NCBI GenBank assembly: GCA_029939995.1
Contig: JAOZRW010000002.1
Span: forward strand, 82,265-120,296
Direction of reading: 5' to 3'
Source: Acidimicrobiia bacterium
Lineage (GTDB): Bacteria; Actinomycetota; Acidimicrobiia; Spongiisociales; UBA5794
Length of the DNA stretch: 38,032 nucleotides
Translations under genes and position numbers: made by a program
Notes under the pieces: generated by a model
The model's database searches: none
What the model was told of the DNA's origin: nothing
The model's input: only the letters and a program-made list of their open reading frames with translations
Shown: positions 32,370 through 38,032 of the stretch, one piece after another
How the letters are laid out: every line of letters begins with the position of its first letter
Position numbering within the stretch: position 1 is the first letter of the stretch

Positions 32370-33545
32370 TCAGCTCCATCTCTCGAGTACGGCGATTCCC
32401 GGCAGGGTCTTGCCTTCCAGCATCTGCAGTCCTGCGCCGCCGCCGCTGGACACGAATGATACGTCGCCGTCTCGTCCGAGGAGTCGGAGGGCGGCGACCG
32501 AGTCGCCTCCGCCGACGACCGTGTATCCGTTCGAAGCGGCGACCGCCTCGGCGACACCCGCGGTTCCCGCGCGGAACGCCTCCCATTCGAAGACGCCCAT
32601 CGGCCCGTTCCAGAAGACGCTCGCGGCCTCTTCGATCACCGCACCGAAGCGGCCGACCGTTTTCGGCCCGATGTCCAGACCGATCGATCCGTCGGGGATC
32701 GCCGTGCCGGGAACGACCCTGTGCCCGGCATCTTCCGCGAACCGGTCGGCTGCCACGATGTCGTCCGGGAGCACGATCTTCGATCCGCCCGGACCGTCGA
32801 GTACCGCTCTCACTTCGTCGATCATGGACGCTTCGACGAGCGAGTCGCCGATCTGGTAGCCGCCGGCTTCGAGGAGCGTGAAGCACATGCCGCCGCCGAT
32901 CAGCATGAGGTCGACCTTCGGAAGGAGGTGTTTGATCACTTCGAGCTTGTCGGAGACTTTCGCTCCTCCGAGCACGACGATGTAGGGGTGTTCGGGTGTC
33001 CCGAGCAGCCGTTGGAACGCCTCGATCTCTGCTTCGAGGAGGCGTCCTGCGGCCGAGGGCAGCCGCTCGGCCACTCCGACGTTCGAAGCATGTGCCCGGT
33101 GGGCCGTTCCGAAGGCGTCGTTCACGAACACGTCCGCGAGCGCGGCGAGCCCGTCAGCGACCGCCGGATCGTTCTTCGACTCCCCCGGTTCGAACCGGGT
33201 GTTCTCCAGCACCACCACGGAGCCCTCCGGCGCCGCATCGATCGTCTCGATCGCCTGCGGCCCGATCACCGCCGGAGATTGCACCGTCGGGAACCCTCCC
33301 AGCTCTCCCAGCCGCTCCGTTACCGGGAGCATGCTGAGCGCGGGGTCGACGCCCTTCGGCCTCCCGAGGTGGCTCGCGACGATCACCGACGCTCCGCGGT
33401 CACGGAGTTCCCGAATCGTCCGGAGGCTCGCCGCGATGCGGAAGTCGTCGGAGACGGCCCCCTCGTCGAGCGGAACGTTGAGATCCGCTCGAACGAGGAC
33501 GCGTCTTCCTTCGACCTCGAGGTCGTCGAGGGTCGGCAGGCTCAT
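32370..33545 (-). CDS. pgk: Phosphoglycerate kinase
   Basis: Transfers phosphate from 1,3-bisphosphoglycerate to ADP. The 391-residue protein has the substrate loop RADLNVPL near the N-terminus, VIVASHLGRPKG, the ENTRFEPGE region, and ADVFVNDAFGTAHRAHAS. The nucleotide-binding C-domain has VLGGAKVSDKLEVI and the closing GGGDSVAAL. It lies one base after gap and is followed one base later by tpiA, so the three are one operon. Confidence 0.98.
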   Translation of the reverse strand: MSLPTLDDLEVEGRRVLVRADLNVPLDEGAVSDDFRIAASLRTIRELRDRGASVIVASHLGRPKGVDPALSMLPVTERLGELGGFPTVQSPAVIGPQAIETIDAAPEGSVVVLENTRFEPGESKNDPAVADGLAALADVFVNDAFGTAHRAHASNVGVAERLPSAAGRLLEAEIEAFQRLLGTPEHPYIVVLGGAKVSDKLEVIKHLLPKVDLMLIGGGMCFTLLEAGGYQIGDSLVEASMIDEVRAVLDGPGGSKIVLPDDIVAADRFAEDAGHRVVPGTAIPDGSIGLDIGPKTVGRFGAVIEEAASVFWNGPMGVFEWEAFRAGTAGVAEAVAASNGYTVVGGGDSVAALRLLGRDGDVSFVSSGGGAGLQMLEGKTLPGIAVLERWS

Positions 33546-33546
33546 G

Positions 33547-35615
<2,069 letters not shown>

Positions 35616-35632
<17 letters not shown>

Positions 35633-36515
35633 CCGTGTCCCCCAGGCCGGCATCCCGGTGATGGACCGTGACGTGGAGATCCCCGTCCCGAAGGTGACGT
35701 CCGATCGCTTCGGCGATGGCGACGGAGCGGTGACGCCCGCCCGTGCAGCCGACCCCGATCGTGAGGTACGCCTTGCCTTCTTGTTCGTAGTACGGGATCA
35801 CGAAGTCCAGGAGATCCACGACCTTCGCGAGGAACTCGTTCGCCTCGTCCTGGGCGAACACGTACTCCCTGACCGGCGCATCCACGCCGGTGAGCGGGCG
35901 CAGTTCCGGCTGCCAGTGCGGATTCGGGAGGAAGCGAGCGTCGAACAGCAGGTCGATGACCCGGGGAACGCCCCGCTTGAAACCGAACGACGTGATGTCG
36001 ATCTGCATCTGTCGTTCGGGCAGGCCTCTCGCGAACGCGTTCCTGAGACGGTCGGCGAGTTCATGGACGTTGAGTTCCGACGTGTCGGCGATGATGTCCG
36101 CCAACCCTCGGATCTCCCTCATGTTGGCCCGCTCCTTGGCGATGGCTTCGTTCAGGGTCGACGCCGCGATCGGATGGGGCCGCCGGGACTCTTCGAATCG
36201 TCGGATCAGCACGCGGTCGTCGGCGTCGAGGAACAGCACCGTCGTCCGCAGCCCTTTCTGGCGGAGAAGCTTGATCGCCTCCGACATCTGATCCGCCGTG
36301 ACGCCTCCTCTGGCGTCGACGACGACCGCGAACCGGTCACGGGACTCGTCACCGACGCCCGAGCGTTCGACGACGTCGACGATCAGGTCCGCCGGGAGGT
36401 TGTCGACGACGAAGTACCGGAGGTCTTCGAGGACGTTCGCCGCGTGTGACCGGCCGGCGCCGGACATCCCGGTGATGATGACGACTTGCGGCTCGGTGCG
36501 GACGGGTTCATCCAT
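35616..36515 (-). CDS. rapZ: RapZ/YvcJ-family nucleotide-binding protein
   Basis: P-loop protein which in enterobacteria is an RNA-binding adaptor controlling glucosamine-6-phosphate synthase; the actinobacterial role is less clear. The 299-residue protein has Walker A GMSGAGRS (16-23), the Asp in VVDARGG, and the C-terminal blocks DARFLPNPHW and TIGVGCTGGRHRSVAIAE. The ATG at 36515 overlaps the uvrC stop by eight bases. It sits between uvrC and yvcK as in most actinobacteria and firmicutes. Confidence 0.95.
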
Positions 36516-38032
36516 GGAGGCTCTCCCAGAGTGTCAGTGCAACCCTATCGGGTAGCACGCCGGCGAGTTCTTCTTTCGATGCGGCCCGGATCTTCTTCAC
36601 CGATCCGAAGTGCCGGACGAGCTTCTTCTTCCGCCCGGGACCGATCCCCGGGACGTCGTCGAGGATCGAGTCGATCATCCGCTTTCCGCGAAGCTGTCGG
36701 TGATAGGTGATGGCGAAGCGGTGCGCCTCGTCCCGGACGCGTTGGAGGAGGTACAGCGACTCTCTCCCCTTCTCGATGACGATCGGCTCCGAGCTGTGGG
36801 CCGGGAACACCTCTTCGAGCCGCTTCGCGAGGCCGACCGCCGGGATGTCGAGACCGAGTTGTTCGATGACGTCGACCGCGCGACCGAGCTGTCCGATGCC
36901 GCCGTCGATGACGATGAGCGACGGCGGGTAGGCGAACCGGCCCCGCTCTTCGACGGGGAGGTCCCGTTCCGCCAGATAGGCGGTGAGCCGACGACGGATC
37001 ACTTCCTCCATCGACGCGAAGTCGTCCTGCCCGTCGACGGAGCGGATCTTGAATCGTCGGTACTCGCTCTTCTTGGGGAGGCCGTCCTCGAACACGACCA
37101 TGGAGGCCACCGTGTTCGTTCCCTGGATCGTCGAGATGTCGTAGCACTCGATCCGCAACGGAGGCCGGGGCAGCCCGAGCGCCTCCTGCAGATCGTTGAG
37201 TGCCCGGGCACGGGCGTTGTGATCGGAGTGGCGGCGCAGCCGGTGGCGGCTGAACTCCTGTTCGGCGTTCGCACGCGCCGTCTCGAGGATGCGTCGCTTC
37301 GCTCCTCGTTTCGGTACCCGGAGCGACACGCCGCTCCCCCGTCGCTCGCGCAGCCAGGCCGTGTGCAGCTCCGGATCGCCCGGCAGCTCCTGCACGAGGA
37401 CCTCCCGGGGCGGCCGTTCCTCCCCGTACAGGCCGGTGATCAGGATGCCGATCAACCGGGCCGTGTCGACATCTTCGACCCGGTCGACGATCGTCGTCTT
37501 CCTGCCCGTCACCCGGCCCTTGCGGATGTTCAGGACGACGAGCGCCGCCTCCAGTTCGTCGTCGGCAACCGCGATCACGTCGAAGTCCTCCGGCCTCTCG
37601 GTCACCAGCTCCTGACGTTGCATCGCCTTGTCCACGGAGACGAGCTGGTCGCGGATCCTCGCCGCCTGCTCGTACTCCCTGGCGTCTGCCGCGGACTGCA
37701 TCTCGTCGCGCAACCGGTCCGTCACCGCCGCGGAGTCCCCGGCGAAGAACGAGGCCATACCGTCGACGAGTTCCCGGTACGCGTCCGGTTCGACTTCGCC
37801 GACGCACGGACCGGCGCACTTCTCGATGTGGAACAGGAGGCAGGGCTTGCCCGTGTTCTCGTGCCGGCGGAACTTCGCGTCGGTGCAGGTCCGGATCGGG
37901 AACGTGCGCAGCATCAGGTCGAGCGTCTGGCGGATGGCGTACGCCTGGACGTACGGCCCGAAGTAGCGGACACCTCGGCGCCGCTTCCCGCGCACCACCA
38001 TCGCCCGCGGCCACTCCTCGTTGACGGTCAAC
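36508..38032 (-). CDS. uvrC: Excinuclease ABC subunit UvrC, N-terminus cut by the window edge
   Basis: Endonuclease that cuts on both sides of bulky DNA lesions recognised by UvrA/UvrB. About 508 codons are present: the end of the GIY-YIG region (RYFGPYVQAYAIRQTLDL), the Cys cluster CLLFHIEKCAGPC, the UVR domain that binds UvrB (about 110-150), the RNase-H-like nuclease domain (IECYDISTIQGTNTVASMVVF and LIVIDGGIGQL), and a C-terminal HhH pair (DDVPGIGPGRKKKLVRHFGS). The start codon and the GIY-YIG catalytic motif lie beyond 38032. It leads the uvrC-rapZ-yvcK operon. Confidence 0.97.
   Translation of the reverse strand, partial: LTVNEEWPRAMVVRGKRRRGVRYFGPYVQAYAIRQTLDLMLRTFPIRTCTDAKFRRHENTGKPCLLFHIEKCAGPCVGEVEPDAYRELVDGMASFFAGDSAAVTDRLRDEMQSAADAREYEQAARIRDQLVSVDKAMQRQELVTERPEDFDVIAVADDELEAALVVLNIRKGRVTGRKTTIVDRVEDVDTARLIGILITGLYGEERPPREVLVQELPGDPELHTAWLRERRGSGVSLRVPKRGAKRRILETARANAEQEFSRHRLRRHSDHNARARALNDLQEALGLPRPPLRIECYDISTIQGTNTVASMVVFEDGLPKKSEYRRFKIRSVDGQDDFASMEEVIRRRLTAYLAERDLPVEERGRFAYPPSLIVIDGGIGQLGRAVDVIEQLGLDIPAVGLAKRLEEVFPAHSSEPIVIEKGRESLYLLQRVRDEAHRFAITYHRQLRGKRMIDSILDDVPGIGPGRKKKLVRHFGSVKKIRAASKEELAGVLPDRVALTLWESLHG

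Overview
The window is GC-rich, densely packed actinobacterial chromosome. The complete Pup-proteasome system (pup, dop, pafA, prcB, prcA, mpa) points to Actinomycetota, and pafB-pafC, tatA, tatC and a HelY-type helicase follow it in the order known from mycobacteria and streptomycetes. Gene choice and spacing would suit a deep lineage such as Acidimicrobiia, but that placement is inference. Most genes are on the minus strand, many are joined by 4-base GTGA or ATGA overlaps, and GTG and TTG starts are common. I see no phage, transposon, CRISPR array or other sign of recent transfer. No gene-free stretch exceeds about 185 bases.

Layout (transcription of minus-strand genes runs right to left). 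1-3276: helicase (cut by the left edge), tatC, tatA and a small zinc-ribbon gene. 3358-6584: pafC, pafB, pafA. 6652-6912: a DUF2007 gene on the plus strand, starting inside an elaborate dyad shared with the pafA upstream region. 6919-11765: the mpa-dop-pup-prcB-prcA operon. Pup is ligated to target lysines by PafA and removed by Dop; Mpa unfolds pupylated proteins and feeds them to the PrcA/PrcB core. PafB and PafC are WYL regulators of the DNA-damage response in the characterised relatives. This Pup already ends in GGE, so Dop should be needed only for depupylation. 11939-12184: a ferredoxin transcribed away from mpa, with a Cys-Asp-Cys cluster motif.

12254-13954: five chained genes encoding a holin-like membrane protein, three very small proteins (65, 92 and 32 residues) and tRNA m1A58 methyltransferase TrmI. 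14047-15384: an MFS exporter. 15403-17599: a DivIVA-domain coiled-coil protein, an OmpA/BON-type envelope protein and a 40-residue membrane peptide. 17774-19419: a ceramidase-like (CREST) membrane hydrolase overlapping a PLP-dependent threonine/serine dehydratase. 19412-21440: a lipoprotein with an internal membrane helix, and ThiI. 21505-23448: an unusual fusion of a Rieske [2Fe-2S] domain to a pyruvate-oxidase/acetolactate-synthase-type ThDP enzyme. 23560-23646: tRNA-Leu(GAG).

23687-29967: an oppABCDF peptide importer with a strong hairpin between oppA and oppB. 30023-38032: secG, gpmA, a 130-residue unknown, tpiA, pgk, gap, yvcK, rapZ and uvrC (cut by the right edge). This is the usual actinobacterial uvrC-rapZ-yvcK-whiA-gap-pgk-tpiA-secG order, except that whiA is missing between yvcK and gap. 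The strongest leads are the Rieske-ThDP fusion, the micro-protein chain in front of trmI, and the regulatory dyads at the proteasome and pafA/DUF2007 promoters.
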